DNA from: Comamonadaceae bacterium OS-1
GTDB lineage: Bacteria; Pseudomonadota; Gammaproteobacteria; Burkholderiales; Burkholderiaceae_C
Direction of reading: 5' to 3'
Assembly (NCBI GenBank): GCA_027923965.1
Contig: AP026969.1
Span: 4,030,001 to 4,094,000 of the forward strand
DNA: 64,000 nt
The notes beneath the pieces were generated by a model that had not been told where the DNA came from, did no database searches, and worked only from the letters and a program-made list of their open reading frames with translations. The translations under genes were made by a program, and so were the position numbers. Shown piece by piece: positions 8,736 to 17,836 of this stretch. Numbering within the stretch: position 1 is the stretch's first letter; each line of letters opens with the position of its first letter.

Positions 8736-9506
8736 ATGTGCCAACTGCTGGGTATGAACTGCAACACCCCCACCGACGTGGTGTTCAGCTTTAGCGGCTT
8801 TGCCGAGCGCGGTGGCCGCACCGACCACCACAGCGACGGCTGGGGCATTGCCTTTTTTGAAGGCCGCGGCCTGCGCCATTTTGTCGACCACCAGGCCGCC
8901 TGCGATTCGCCAGTGGCCGCGCTGATCCGCAACTACCCCATCAAAAGCCGCAACGTCATTGCCCACATCCGCAAGGCCACGCAGGGCGTGGTGGCGCTGG
9001 AAAACTGCCACCCGTTCGTGCGCGAGCTGTGGGGCCGCTACTGGGTGTTTGCCCACAACGGCGACCTGAAAAACTTCCACCCGCGCCTGCACAGCAGCTT
9101 TCGGCCCGTGGGCAACACCGACAGCGAACGCGCGTTTTGCTGGATCATGCAAGAGCTGGCCAAGTCGCACGCCGGGGTGCCCAGCGTGGCCGAGTTGACG
9201 CTGACCCTGCGCGAGCTGAGCCAACGCATCGCCCGCCACGGCACCTTCAACTTCCTGCTCAGCAACGGCGAAGCGCTGTGGGCGCACGCCAGCACCCAGC
9301 TGCACTACGTGGAGCGCAAACACCCGTTTGCCCATGCTTCGCTGAAAGACGAAGACCTGAGCATCAACTTCGCCGAACACACCAGCGCCCACGACCGCGT
9401 GGCCATGGTAGCCACCGCGCCCCTGACCACCAACGAGGCCTGGACGGCGTTTGCGCCCGGGGAACTGAAGGTGTTTGTGGACGGCGCCTTGCTATTGATT
9501 GAATAG
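8736..9506 (+). CDS. Class II glutamine amidotransferase (YafJ-like)
   Basis: 256 residues starting MCQLLGMNCN. Cys2 becomes the N-terminal nucleophile after Met removal, which fixes the start at 8736 (AAGGA upstream, 2 nt after the MFS stop). Other landmarks are GRTDHHSDGWGIAFF, HIRKAT and FAHNGDL, as in Ntn-type glutaminase domains. There is no synthase domain, so the acceptor of the released ammonia is unknown. The last residues (LLIE) and the TAG stop are encoded by a family A repeat. Confidence 0.8.
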   Translation: MCQLLGMNCNTPTDVVFSFSGFAERGGRTDHHSDGWGIAFFEGRGLRHFVDHQAACDSPVAALIRNYPIKSRNVIAHIRKATQGVVALENCHPFVRELWGRYWVFAHNGDLKNFHPRLHSSFRPVGNTDSERAFCWIMQELAKSHAGVPSVAELTLTLRELSQRIARHGTFNFLLSNGEALWAHASTQLHYVERKHPFAHASLKDEDLSINFAEHTSAHDRVAMVATAPLTTNEAWTAFAPGELKVFVDGALLLIE

Positions 9507-9550
9507 CTCGTTGCGCTTATGGAATAAGCGCTGGAGGCCGATTTGGCTTA
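9491..9550 (+). repeat. Family A repeat supplying two stop codons
   Basis: A well-conserved copy: GCTATTGATTGAATAGCTCG, TTGCGCTTATGGAATAAGCG, then a tail ending GGCCGATTTGGCTTA. It joins two convergent genes. Its left half encodes the C-terminus and TAG stop (9504-9506) of the amidotransferase, and its right end supplies the TAA stop of gshB (9550-9548). GCGCTTAT/ATAAGCGC forms a hairpin that could help separate the transcripts. Confidence 0.8.
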
Positions 9551-10534
9551 AGCCTTCAACGCCGCTTCCAACGCATCAATAAACAGCGCCGCCACGTCGC
9601 AGCCGGTCTGGTCGAAGATCTCCTGGAAGCAGGTGGGACTGGTCACGTTGATCTCGGTCACACAGTCGCCGATCACGTCCACGCCCACCAGCAGCAGGCC
9701 GCGTGCGGCCAGGATGGGGCCCAGGGTTTCGCCGATTTCGCGGTCGCGCGCGGAGAGCGGCTGCGCCACCCCCTTGCCGCCCACCGCCAGGTTGCCACGC
9801 ACCTCGCCGCCCTGCGGAATGCGCGCCAGGCAAAACGGCACCGGCTTGCCGCCGATCACCAGCACCCGTTTGTCGCCCAGGGCGATTTCGGGCAGAAACT
9901 TTTGCACCATCACGCTCTGGGCACCGTCCTTGTTCAGCGTCTCGATGATGCCGCCCAGGTTCAGGCCGTCGTCCTTCACCCGGAAGATGCCCATGCCGCC
10001 CATGCCGTCCAGCGGCTTCAAGATGATGTCGCGGTGCGTGGCGTGGAAGGCGCGGATGGCCTCGGCGCTGCGCGTGACCAGCGTGGGGCCGCTGAACTGC
10101 GGGAACTCCATGATGGCCAATTTTTCCGGGTGGTCGCGCAAGGCCCGTGGCTTGTTGAACACCCGGGCCCCCTCGCGCTCGGCCTGCTCCAGCAGGTGGG
10201 TGGCGTAGAAGAATTCCGAATCGAACGGCGGGTCCTTGCGCATGATGACCGCGCCAAAGTCCTTGAGTGCGCGCGGGCTGCCCGCAAACAGCGGCTGGGC
10301 CACGCTGAACCAGGCGGTCTTGTCGCCCGCGGCATGGGACTCACCGGATTTACCGGTGAGGTGGATATCCCGCACCTGTGCCGTCACCACGCCGCCGGTC
10401 TGCCACTGCAAATCCTGCGGCTCGCAGGCCGAAATGGTGTGCCCGCGCCGCTGCGCCTCGCGCATCATCACAAAGGTGGTGTCCTTGTAGATCTTGAAAG
10501 ATTCCAGGGGGTCGGCAACGAAGAGGATATTCAT
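9548..10534 (-). CDS. gshB: Glutathione synthetase
   Basis: ATP-grasp enzyme joining gamma-glutamylcysteine and glycine, 328 residues, the usual GshB length. The N-terminus MNILFVADPLESFKIYKDTT is typical. The ATP-grasp landmarks DIILKPLDGMGGMGIFRV and the C-terminal VTEINVTSPTCFQEI are present. The ATG at 10534 follows the BenE-type gene by 8 nt. The partner gshA lies 22 kb away at 33021, so the two steps are not in one operon here. Confidence 0.95.
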   Translation of the reverse strand: MNILFVADPLESFKIYKDTTFVMMREAQRRGHTISACEPQDLQWQTGGVVTAQVRDIHLTGKSGESHAAGDKTAWFSVAQPLFAGSPRALKDFGAVIMRKDPPFDSEFFYATHLLEQAEREGARVFNKPRALRDHPEKLAIMEFPQFSGPTLVTRSAEAIRAFHATHRDIILKPLDGMGGMGIFRVKDDGLNLGGIIETLNKDGAQSVMVQKFLPEIALGDKRVLVIGGKPVPFCLARIPQGGEVRGNLAVGGKGVAQPLSARDREIGETLGPILAARGLLLVGVDVIGDCVTEINVTSPTCFQEIFDQTGCDVAALFIDALEAALKA

Positions 10535-10542
10535 GAAAACCT

Positions 10543-11736
10543 TCAAACAGTGGAACGGCGGTACTGTTGCACAAACAGGGCAATGGCACCGGCCACCACC
10601 CCCCAAAACGCTGAGCCCACCCCGGCTATCACCACGCCGCTGAGCGTGACCAGGAAAGTGATGGTAGCGGCCTCGCGGTGCTGCGGGTCGTGCAGGGCTG
10701 TGGACAGCGCGCCGCCGATGGTGCCCAGCAGCGCCAGCCCGGCGATGGCGGCAATCAGCTCGCGCGGAAAGGCCGTCAGTACGCCGGTGATGGCCGCGCC
10801 AAAGATGCCGATCAGCACGTAAAAGATGCCGCAGGCGGCGGCGGCGGTGTAGCGCTTGGCCTTGTCGCTATGCGCCTCGGGGCCCATGCAGATGGCGGCG
10901 GTGATGGAGCTCAGGCACAGCGCAAACGCGCCGAACGGGGCCAGCACCAGCGTGGCCAGGCCGGTGATGGTGATGAGTTTGGAGATCGGCATGGCATAGC
11001 CCGCCGCGCGTATGGCCGCCACGCCCGGCAGGTTCTGCGATGCCATGGTCACCACGAACAGCGGCAGCGCCATGCTGACGGTGGCGGCCCAGCTGAACAC
11101 CGGCACCACCAGCTCTGGTTTTGCCAAGGAAAATACGATGCCTGTGCTCACCAGCTGGCCACGGGCAGCTACGTAAACAATAGCAACCAGCAAGGTCAAC
11201 ACCACCGCAAAGCGCGGCAACCAGCGCTTGGCCAGCAGGTAGCAGCCCAGCATCAGCAGTACCAGCGGCAAGGCGGTCTGGGCGGCGGCAAAGCCGTTCA
11301 GCCCGAAGCGCGCCAGCACCCCGGCCAGCAGCGCAGCCGCCACCGCCACCGGGATGCGGTCCATCACTTTTTCAAACAGCCCGGTCACGCCGCAGAGCAC
11401 GATCAGGGCCGCGCTGACCATGAACGCGCCAATCGCCTCGGGCATGCCAAAGCCGCCCGCCAGCGCCGCCGTGGCCACCACCGCCGCGCCGGGCGTGGAC
11501 CAGGCCACCATCACCGGCTGGCGCAGCCACAGCGAGGGCAGCAAGGTGCACAACCCCATGCCCAGGCCCAGCGCCCACATCCACGAGGTGAGCTGCTCCG
11601 GCGTGGCGTGCAGGGCCTGCGCGGCCTGGAAAACAATGGCGACCGAACTGGTGAAACCGACCAGCACGGCCACAAAACCGGCGGTGGTAGCAGAGAGATT
11701 GATATCTTTGAAAAACGTCATGGACGCATTGTCCAT
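10543..11736 (-). CDS. benE: BenE-family benzoate/H+ symporter
   Basis: 397 residues with about twelve membrane segments. Family landmarks include VGFTSSVAIVFQAAQAL near the start, a WSTPGAAVVATAALAGG segment, and the conserved second half with LCLSSITAAICMGPEAH. The family moves benzoate or related aromatic acids across the inner membrane. No benzoate catabolic genes are nearby, so the actual substrate is uncertain. Start at 11736, or at Met6 (11721). Confidence 0.8.
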   Translation of the reverse strand: MDNASMTFFKDINLSATTAGFVAVLVGFTSSVAIVFQAAQALHATPEQLTSWMWALGLGMGLCTLLPSLWLRQPVMVAWSTPGAAVVATAALAGGFGMPEAIGAFMVSAALIVLCGVTGLFEKVMDRIPVAVAAALLAGVLARFGLNGFAAAQTALPLVLLMLGCYLLAKRWLPRFAVVLTLLVAIVYVAARGQLVSTGIVFSLAKPELVVPVFSWAATVSMALPLFVVTMASQNLPGVAAIRAAGYAMPISKLITITGLATLVLAPFGAFALCLSSITAAICMGPEAHSDKAKRYTAAAACGIFYVLIGIFGAAITGVLTAFPRELIAAIAGLALLGTIGGALSTALHDPQHREAATITFLVTLSGVVIAGVGSAFWGVVAGAIALFVQQYRRSTV

Positions 11737-11851
11737 GACACAAAAATTCCATCACCGCCCCAAAAAGTAGCCAACCAGGCGCACAGGCCGGGCGAACAGA
11801 TGGCGAGCCCCCACGCCGCACAGGTCACAAATTCGGGGAACGACTTTATGC

Positions 11852-11919
11852 CTTTATGGCTGCTTGCGCTCTACCAACCAGCACAGGCAGCTATTTAAAC
11901 CATAGCAAATGCTGCTACG
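11852..11919 (+). repeat. Family A-like repeat, rearranged
   Basis: GGCTGCTTGCGC followed by CAGGCAGCTATTTAAACCAT and AGCAAATGCTGCTACGG contains the pieces of family A in a shuffled order, as if two partial copies overlap. It fills part of the 233-bp space between benE and the small membrane protein gene. Confidence 0.4.
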
Positions 11920-11969
11920 GCGGGGTGCGCACCTATGCCATTGACCGCGGGAGGGGGGCCGGATGTCAA

Positions 11970-12212
11970 TCACTTGCTGGCCCCTTTGTCGGCCATGCGC
12001 TGGGCGCGACGGCGATCTGCCTGTTTTTGGGCGCGGCGCTCGATGCCTTGCAGCGCATTTTTCTCTCTGGCTTCTACATGCGCCCGCAACGCCATGATCT
12101 GGGACTGCGTTTCCTCGTCGTAGGGCGGTTTGCGCTTACGGCCCACGAGGACCATGTACACCACTGCGATACCCACCAAGGCAAGTCCACAAGCCACCAG
12201 CAAACTCTCCAT
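11970..12212 (-). CDS. Small single-pass membrane protein
   Basis: 80 residues starting MESLLVACGLALVG. One N-terminal membrane helix (about 3-25) is followed by a basic stop (GRKRK) and a highly charged helix-forming tail ending KQADRRRAQRMADKGASK. A strong GGAGG precedes the ATG at 12212, which decides this start over the longer frame from 12353. The topology, a short anchor with a cytoplasmic coiled tail, fits a regulatory or complex-stabilising small protein. No family is recognised. Confidence 0.6.
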   Translation of the reverse strand: MESLLVACGLALVGIAVVYMVLVGRKRKPPYDEETQSQIMALRAHVEAREKNALQGIERRAQKQADRRRAQRMADKGASK

Positions 12213-12394
12213 CACCGCCTCCCACTGTTCGTCCGTCGTCCCTCTTTCTACGGCGTGAAACGCGACTGGCACCTTTCTAAATATGACTTTTGTTGTAACC
12301 CATGTATCTTCCGGCACAAGAAAAAAACACGGTAAAAAATGCCTCCAGCGCAATATCTCTCAGCACAAGAAGCTCTTATTTATATAGCAAACAC

Positions 12395-13807
12395 TCAGTG
12401 CCGCCCACCCAGCCAGCGCAGCAATTTCTGCAGGCGCGGCGTGTACGGCGGATACACCAGGCCGCCGCCCGACCAGCGCGACTGCTGGAACACCGGCTTC
12501 TCATGGCTGAACCGGCGAAAGCCCCATTCGCCGTGGTAATGCCCCTGGCCCGACGGCCCCACGCCGCCAAACGGCAGACCGTCTTGCGCCAGGTGCACCA
12601 GGGTGTCGTTGGTGCTCACCCCACCCGACTGCGTGTGTGCCAGCACCTGGTCGCGGTGGGCGGTGTTGCGGCCAAACCAGTACAGGGCCAGCGGCTTGTC
12701 GCGGGCGTTGATAAAGGCAATGGCCTCTTCCAGCGTGTCGTAGGGCACGATGGGCAGCACCGGGCCAAAGATTTCTTCTTGCAGCACGCGCATGCTGCTG
12801 TGCCCGCCTAGCAGCAGCACCGGAGGCATCTGGCGGCCCCCGTTTGACGGCTCCAGTTCTACCAGCCTTGCGCCCTGCGCCCGGGCATCGGCCACCAGGG
12901 CCTGCAGGCGCGCCAAGTGCCGGTCGCTGGCGATGCTGGTGTAGTCGGGGTTGCCCTGGAACGCCGGGTACAGCCGCAGCATGCTGGCGCGCAGGGCATC
13001 CACGAAGGCACTAACCAGGGGACGCGGCACCAGGGCGTAGTCGGGGGCGATGCAGGTCTGGCCTGCGTTGATCAGCTTGCCCCAGGCCAGCCGGTCCAGC
13101 GTCTTGCCCAGATCGCAGGATGTGTCCACCACTACCGGCGACTTGCCGCCCAGCTCCAGCGTTACCGGGGTCAGGTTCTTGGCCGCAGCCTGCGCCACCA
13201 GGCGGCCCACGGCGGTGGAGCCGGTGAACACCAGGTGGTCGAAGGGCTGGGCGCAAAACGCCTGGCCCAGCGCGGCATCGCCGGTGAGCACCGCCACCTC
13301 TTCGGCGGAAAAGAATTCGGCCACCGCCAGGCGCAGGCCCTCGGCAAAGCGCGGGGTGAGCTCCGACGGCTTGAGCAGCGCCCGGTTGCCCGCCGCCAGC
13401 ACGTCCACCAGCGGCGACAAGGCCAGCAGCAGCGGGTAGTTCCAGGGGCTGACGATGCCCACCACGCCCAGCGGCTGGCGCAGCAACCGGCTGCGGCCCG
13501 GCCAAAACATCCAGCCGGTGGCCACGCGCCGGGGCCGCATCCACGCCCGCAGGTGCCCGAGCGCGTGGCGCAGGGCGCTGCGCACCGGCACGATTTCGGT
13601 CAGGGTGATCTCGGCGGCGGCGCGGGTGCCGAAGTCCTGGCCAATCTGGGTGGTGAAGGCTTCAGCGTGCTTGTCCAGCAAGGCCCCCAGGCGCTGCAGG
13701 CGGTCCCGGCGGGCGGCCTCGCGGGGCGCGGGGTCGGCGGCATGGGCCTGGCGCTGCAGGGCCAGCAGGCGCGAAAGTTCGGTTTCAGAGGTGTCCATAA
13801 CCCCCAT
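12395..13807 (-). CDS. Coniferyl-aldehyde-dehydrogenase-like ALDH
   Basis: NAD(P)-dependent aldehyde dehydrogenase of 470 residues. The cofactor loop GVVGIVSPWNYPL, the FTGSTAVGRLV segment, the catalytic-base motif LELGGKSPV and the nucleophile in NAGQTCIAPDY are all present. The overall pattern, including the C-terminal HYHGEWGFRRFSHEKPVF, resembles the coniferyl aldehyde dehydrogenase group, which oxidises aromatic or fatty aldehydes to acids. The start is either 13807 or the ATG at 13798. Divergent from nadC. Confidence 0.8.
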   Translation of the reverse strand: MGVMDTSETELSRLLALQRQAHAADPAPREAARRDRLQRLGALLDKHAEAFTTQIGQDFGTRAAAEITLTEIVPVRSALRHALGHLRAWMRPRRVATGWMFWPGRSRLLRQPLGVVGIVSPWNYPLLLALSPLVDVLAAGNRALLKPSELTPRFAEGLRLAVAEFFSAEEVAVLTGDAALGQAFCAQPFDHLVFTGSTAVGRLVAQAAAKNLTPVTLELGGKSPVVVDTSCDLGKTLDRLAWGKLINAGQTCIAPDYALVPRPLVSAFVDALRASMLRLYPAFQGNPDYTSIASDRHLARLQALVADARAQGARLVELEPSNGGRQMPPVLLLGGHSSMRVLQEEIFGPVLPIVPYDTLEEAIAFINARDKPLALYWFGRNTAHRDQVLAHTQSGGVSTNDTLVHLAQDGLPFGGVGPSGQGHYHGEWGFRRFSHEKPVFQQSRWSGGGLVYPPYTPRLQKLLRWLGGRH

Positions 13808-13890
13808 AGTGCCAGTACACGCAAACTACGGCGAAAATCAGCACGCCCCACTTTGACAGGTAGCGCGCGCGCCTCCAAGAACACCGCAGA

Positions 13891-13966
13891 ACTGGCTTTG
13901 CCAGGCTGCTGGTGTTGCCCCCTGCAAGGGGGTTGGCGAAAACACGCAGTGTGTAGCCTGGGGGTG
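13891..13966 (+). repeat. Dispersed GC-rich repeat, family B, copy 1
   Basis: Contains GCCCCCTGCAAGGGGGTTGG followed by CGAA, a variable spacer and GTAGCCTGGGGGTG. A second copy at 43791-43871 shares the same order and spacing. CCCC/GGGG forms a hairpin. It lies in the divergent ALDH-nadC space, ending about 50 bp before the nadC start, so it is probably in the nadC leader. Confidence 0.7.
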
Positions 13967-14018
13967 AGCCGTGACTACAGATGTGACACACTTCGGACCC
14001 CCGCCTGAGAGAGCTGTA

Positions 14019-14897
14019 ATGACGACCCCGTTTTTTGACTTTTCCCCCGCCAGCATCGCCACCCTGGCCGCGGCCGACGTAGCCCGTGCCCTGGCCGAAG
14101 ATGTTGGCCCCGGCGACCTGACCGCCGCGCTGATAGCCCCCGACCGCCACACCCGGGCCCGCATCCTGGCCCGCGAGGCCGCGGTGGTCTGCGGCGCGCC
14201 CTGGGTGGAAGCGACGCTGCGCCAGATCGCCCCCACCGCCACCTGGACCTGGCTGGTCCACGAGGGCAAAACCTGCGCCGCCGACCAGGTGGTGCTGGAA
14301 CTGGAGGGCCCGGCCCAGGCCCTGCTGACCGCCGAGCGCACGGCGCTGAACTTCCTGCAACTGCTCAGCGCCGTGGCCAGCCGCACGGCGCTGCACGTGC
14401 AAGCGGTGGCCGGCACCGGCACCCACATCGTGGACACCCGCAAAACCCTGCCCGGCCTGCGCCTGGCGCAGAAGTACGCGGTACGCATCGGCGGCGGCAC
14501 CAACCACCGCATCGGCCTGTATGACGCGGTGCTGATCAAGGAAAACCACATCGCCGCCGCCGGGGGCGTGACCGCCGTGCTGCAGCGCGCCCAGGCCCTG
14601 GCGCAGCAGGCCCGTTTCATCGAGATCGAAGTCGAAACCCTGGCCCAGCTCGACGAAGCCCTGGATGCCGGTGCCCGCATGGTGCTGCTGGACAACATGG
14701 ACCTGCCCACGCTGCAGGAGGCGGTTCGGCGCAACACCGCGCGGGGTGACAAAAAGGCGGTGCTGGAAATCTCCGGCGGCGTGACGCTGCAAGGCCTGCG
14801 CACCCTGGCCGAAACCGGCGTAGACCGTATCTCCATCGGCGGCCTGACCAAGGACGTGAAGGCCACCGATTACTCCATGCGTTTCCAGGACCTGTGA
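14019..14897 (+). CDS. nadC: Nicotinate-nucleotide pyrophosphorylase
   Basis: Quinolinate phosphoribosyltransferase, 292 residues, converts quinolinate and PRPP to NaMN in de novo NAD synthesis. Seen are [13 protein letters not shown] near the N-terminus, [22 protein letters not shown] (substrate-binding), [26 protein letters not shown] and [10 protein letters not shown], all typical. The ATG at 14019 (GAGAG upstream) gives the family's normal start; a GTG at 13971 would add 16 unusual residues. nadA follows 10 nt later. Confidence 0.95.
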   Translation: MTTPFFDFSPASIATLAAADVARALAEDVGPGDLTAALIAPDRHTRARILAREAAVVCGAPWVEATLRQIAPTATWTWLVHEGKTCAADQVVLELEGPAQALLTAERTALNFLQLLSAVASRTALHVQAVAGTGTHIVDTRKTLPGLRLAQKYAVRIGGGTNHRIGLYDAVLIKENHIAAAGGVTAVLQRAQALAQQARFIEIEVETLAQLDEALDAGARMVLLDNMDLPTLQEAVRRNTARGDKKAVLEISGGVTLQGLRTLAETGVDRISIGGLTKDVKATDYSMRFQDL

Positions 14898-14907
14898 GGA
14901 GCACCCC

Positions 14908-16032
14908 ATGACCACGATGATGATGGAAGTTGAATACGAGCAGCCCGCACCCGATGCAAGCCAGGGTGCCACCTGCGCCCCGCGCCACGCCTGGGCCCGG
15001 GTGCCCGTGGAGCCCAGCCCCAGCGAACGCCTGGCGCTGAAAGACCGCATCCGCCGCCTGCTCAAGGAGCGCAACGCGGTGATGGTGTCGCACTACTACG
15101 TGCACCCCGACCTGCAGGACCTGGCCGAAGAAACCGGCGGCCTGGTCAGCGACTCGCTGGAGATGGCCCGCTTTGGCCGCGACCACGCCGCGCAGACCCT
15201 GGTGGTCTCCGGCGTGCGCTTCATGGGCGAAACCGCCAAGATCTTGTCGCCCGAAAAGCGTATCCTCATGCCCGACTTGGATGCCACCTGCTCGCTCGAC
15301 CTGGGCTGCCCCAGCGCCGAGTTCAACGCCTTTTGCGATGCCCACCCCGACCGCACCGTGGTGGTTTACGCCAACACCAGCGCCGAGGTCAAAGCCCGCG
15401 CCGATTGGCTGGTCACCTCGGGCTGCGCGCTGGACGTGGTGCGCGCCCTGAAAGACCAGGGCCACAAGATCCTGTGGGCCCCCGACAAGCACCTGGGGGC
15501 CTACATCCAGAAGGAAACCGGGGCCGACATGGTGTTCTGGAACGGTGCCTGCATCGTGCACGACGAGTTCAAGGCCTTCGAGCTGCAAGCCCTGAAGGCC
15601 GAGCATCCCGAAGCCAAGGTGCTGGTGCATCCCGAATCGCCCGCCGACGTGATCGCCCTGGCCGATGCCGTGGGCTCCACCTCGGCCATCCTGGCGGCGG
15701 CGCGTACCCTGGATGCCACCACCTTCATCGTCGCCACCGACAACGGCATGCTGCACAAGCTGCGCACGCAAAACCCCGGCAAGGTCTTCATCGAGGCCCC
15801 CACTGCCGGTAACAGCGCCACCTGCAAGAGCTGCGCGCACTGCCCCTGGATGGCCATGAACGGCCTGGCCGGGCTGGCCCAAGTGTTGGAGCTGGGCACC
15901 AACGAAGTCCACATCGACCCCGCCCTGGGCCTGCGTGCCCGCCTGCCCATTGACCGCATGCTGGCTTTCACGGCGGCCCTCAAGAACGGCCAGCCCACCA
16001 CCGGCCTGGTGCCGAACATCGGCGCGGCCTGA
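14908..16032 (+). CDS. nadA: Quinolinate synthase
   Basis: 374-residue [4Fe-4S] enzyme condensing iminoaspartate with dihydroxyacetone phosphate. Visible are [32 protein letters not shown], and cysteines in [21 protein letters not shown] and [13 protein letters not shown], which include the cluster ligands. The N-terminus has about 25 extra residues, including a Met-rich start. The stop TGA overlaps the pabB ATG by one base. nadB, which supplies the iminoaspartate, is 13 kb away at 29400. Confidence 0.95.
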   Translation: MTTMMMEVEYEQPAPDASQGATCAPRHAWARVPVEPSPSERLALKDRIRRLLKERNAVMVSHYYVHPDLQDLAEETGGLVSDSLEMARFGRDHAAQTLVVSGVRFMGETAKILSPEKRILMPDLDATCSLDLGCPSAEFNAFCDAHPDRTVVVYANTSAEVKARADWLVTSGCALDVVRALKDQGHKILWAPDKHLGAYIQKETGADMVFWNGACIVHDEFKAFELQALKAEHPEAKVLVHPESPADVIALADAVGSTSAILAAARTLDATTFIVATDNGMLHKLRTQNPGKVFIEAPTAGNSATCKSCAHCPWMAMNGLAGLAQVLELGTNEVHIDPALGLRARLPIDRMLAFTAALKNGQPTTGLVPNIGAA

Positions 16033-17753
16033 TGGAGGGCATCACCGCGCTGATCGACTTTGCCGACCCGCACGGTGGGGAGCGGGTGCGCCATGCGTTT
16101 GGCACACCGCTGCAGACGCTGGTGGCGCACACGCTGGAGCAGGTGAAGCCGCTGCTGGATGCCGTGCAGGCCGCGTCGGCACAGGGGCAGTGGTGCGTGG
16201 GCTATGTGCGCTACGAAGCTGCACCAGCATTTGACTCGGCGCTGAAGGTCCATCCTGCCGACGGCCCGCTCGCCTGGTTCGCAGTGTTTGACACCCCCCT
16301 GCCCTGGCCCGAACCCAGCACCGCCAGCGCGCAAATCGACTGGCACAGCTTCATCCCCAGGCCCGACTTCGACGCGGCCATGGACGCGCTGCACCAGGCC
16401 ATCCGCGCAGGCGAGCTGTACCAGGTGAATCTGACGGCGCAAATGGCAGGCGACTTCCAAGGCGACCCGCAGGCCCTGTTCGCCGCGCTGCAGCGCGCCC
16501 AGCCGGGCGGTTATGCGGCGCTGCTGGACACCGGCGATGCGCAAATCCTGTCCGTCTCGCCCGAGCTATTTTTCGACTGGCGCGACGGTGCCATCCTGGC
16601 CCGCCCCATGAAAGGCACGGCCCGCCGGGGTGCGGATGCGCAGGAAGACGTGGCCCTGTCGGCAGCGCTGCGCAGTTCGCCCAAGGAGCGGGCCGAAAAC
16701 GTGATGGTGGTCGATCTGCTGCGTAACGACATTTCGCGCATCGCAGAGCCCTTCAGCGTGCAGGTGCCGCGCCTGTTCCACACCGAGGCGCTGCCCACGG
16801 TGTGGCAAATGACCTCCGATGTCACCGCCCGCACCCGGCCCGGCTGCACGCTGGCCCAGGTCTTTGCCGCGCTATTCCCCTGCGGCTCGGTCACCGGCGC
16901 GCCCAAGGTGCAGGCCATGCGCATGGTCAAGGCGCTGGAGCCCACCCCGCGCGGCGTGTACTGCGGTGCCATCGGCGTGGTGCAGCCCGGTGGTGCCACC
17001 ACCTTCAACGTGCCCATCCGCACCGTCACCCTGCGCGGAACGCAAGCCCGCTGTGGCATCGGCAGCGGCATCACGTCCGATGCCCAGGCCGAAGGCGAAT
17101 GGCAGGAGTGGGCCGCCAAGCAGGCCTTTGTGCAGCGCGCCAGCGCGCCGTTTGCGCTGCTGGAGACGCTGGCCATGGTGGACGGCAGCTTGCGCCACCG
17201 CGAGGCCCACCTGGCCCGCATGCAAGCGGCGGCGGCGCACTTCGGCACACCATGGAATCTGGAACACGTCCACCAAACCCTGCAAGCCATCGCCCGCCCC
17301 CAAGGCGCATGGCGCGTGCGTCTGCTGCTGGACGCGCAAGGCCAGGCCACGGCCGAGGCCTACCCGCTGGAAGCCAGCCCGGAGCGCGTGCGCCTGCAGC
17401 TGGCCGACCGCCCTTTGCTGGAAGCGCACAGCGAATTCGTCCGCTTCAAAACCACCCGCCGCGCCCACTACGATGCGTTCACCCCCACCCAGCCGGGCGT
17501 GTTCGACACCCTGCTGTGGAACACGGCCGGTGAAATCACAGAATGCACGCGCGGCAACATCGCCCTGCGACTGGACGGTCGCTGGGTCACCCCGCCGCTG
17601 GCCTGCGGGCTGCTGGGCGGCATTGGACGTGCAAACGCCCTGCAAGCAGGGCGTTTGGAAGAGGCAGTAGTGCGGGTAGCCGACCTGCCGCAGGTAGAAG
17701 CCCTGGCCTTCGTCAACAGCCTGCGTGGCTGGTTGGCGGCAGACCTGGGCTGA
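16032..17753 (+). CDS. pabB: Fused aminodeoxychorismate synthase I / lyase
   Basis: 573 residues in two parts. Residues 1 to about 380 are the chorismate-binding PabB domain. Its PMKGTARRG motif has the Lys that distinguishes aminodeoxychorismate synthase from anthranilate synthase, and it carries FPCGSVTGAPK and GIGSGITSDA near the end. From about 385 on there is a class IV PLP-dependent PabC-like domain (ETLAMVDGSLRHREAHLARM, GEITECTRGNIAL). Together they make 4-aminobenzoate for folate, needing a separate glutaminase PabA. It overlaps nadA by 1 nt. Confidence 0.9.
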   Translation: MEGITALIDFADPHGGERVRHAFGTPLQTLVAHTLEQVKPLLDAVQAASAQGQWCVGYVRYEAAPAFDSALKVHPADGPLAWFAVFDTPLPWPEPSTASAQIDWHSFIPRPDFDAAMDALHQAIRAGELYQVNLTAQMAGDFQGDPQALFAALQRAQPGGYAALLDTGDAQILSVSPELFFDWRDGAILARPMKGTARRGADAQEDVALSAALRSSPKERAENVMVVDLLRNDISRIAEPFSVQVPRLFHTEALPTVWQMTSDVTARTRPGCTLAQVFAALFPCGSVTGAPKVQAMRMVKALEPTPRGVYCGAIGVVQPGGATTFNVPIRTVTLRGTQARCGIGSGITSDAQAEGEWQEWAAKQAFVQRASAPFALLETLAMVDGSLRHREAHLARMQAAAAHFGTPWNLEHVHQTLQAIARPQGAWRVRLLLDAQGQATAEAYPLEASPERVRLQLADRPLLEAHSEFVRFKTTRRAHYDAFTPTQPGVFDTLLWNTAGEITECTRGNIALRLDGRWVTPPLACGLLGGIGRANALQAGRLEEAVVRVADLPQVEALAFVNSLRGWLAADLG

Positions 17754-17755
17754 AA

Positions 17756-17813
17756 ACTATCGTTTTGATAGCTGCTTGTGCTGACTCCATCGGCACGGGA
17801 GGCCCATTTAATG
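17756..17813 (+). repeat. Family A repeat after pabB
   Basis: ACTATCGTTTTGATAGCTGC, then TTGTGCTGACTCCATCGGCA, then GGGAGGCCCATTTAATG. The left hairpin is intact; the AATAAGCGC half has decayed. It begins 3 nt after the pabB stop, between convergent genes. Confidence 0.6.
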
Positions 17814-17836
17814 CATAAATTGGCCCTGTCCCCAGC

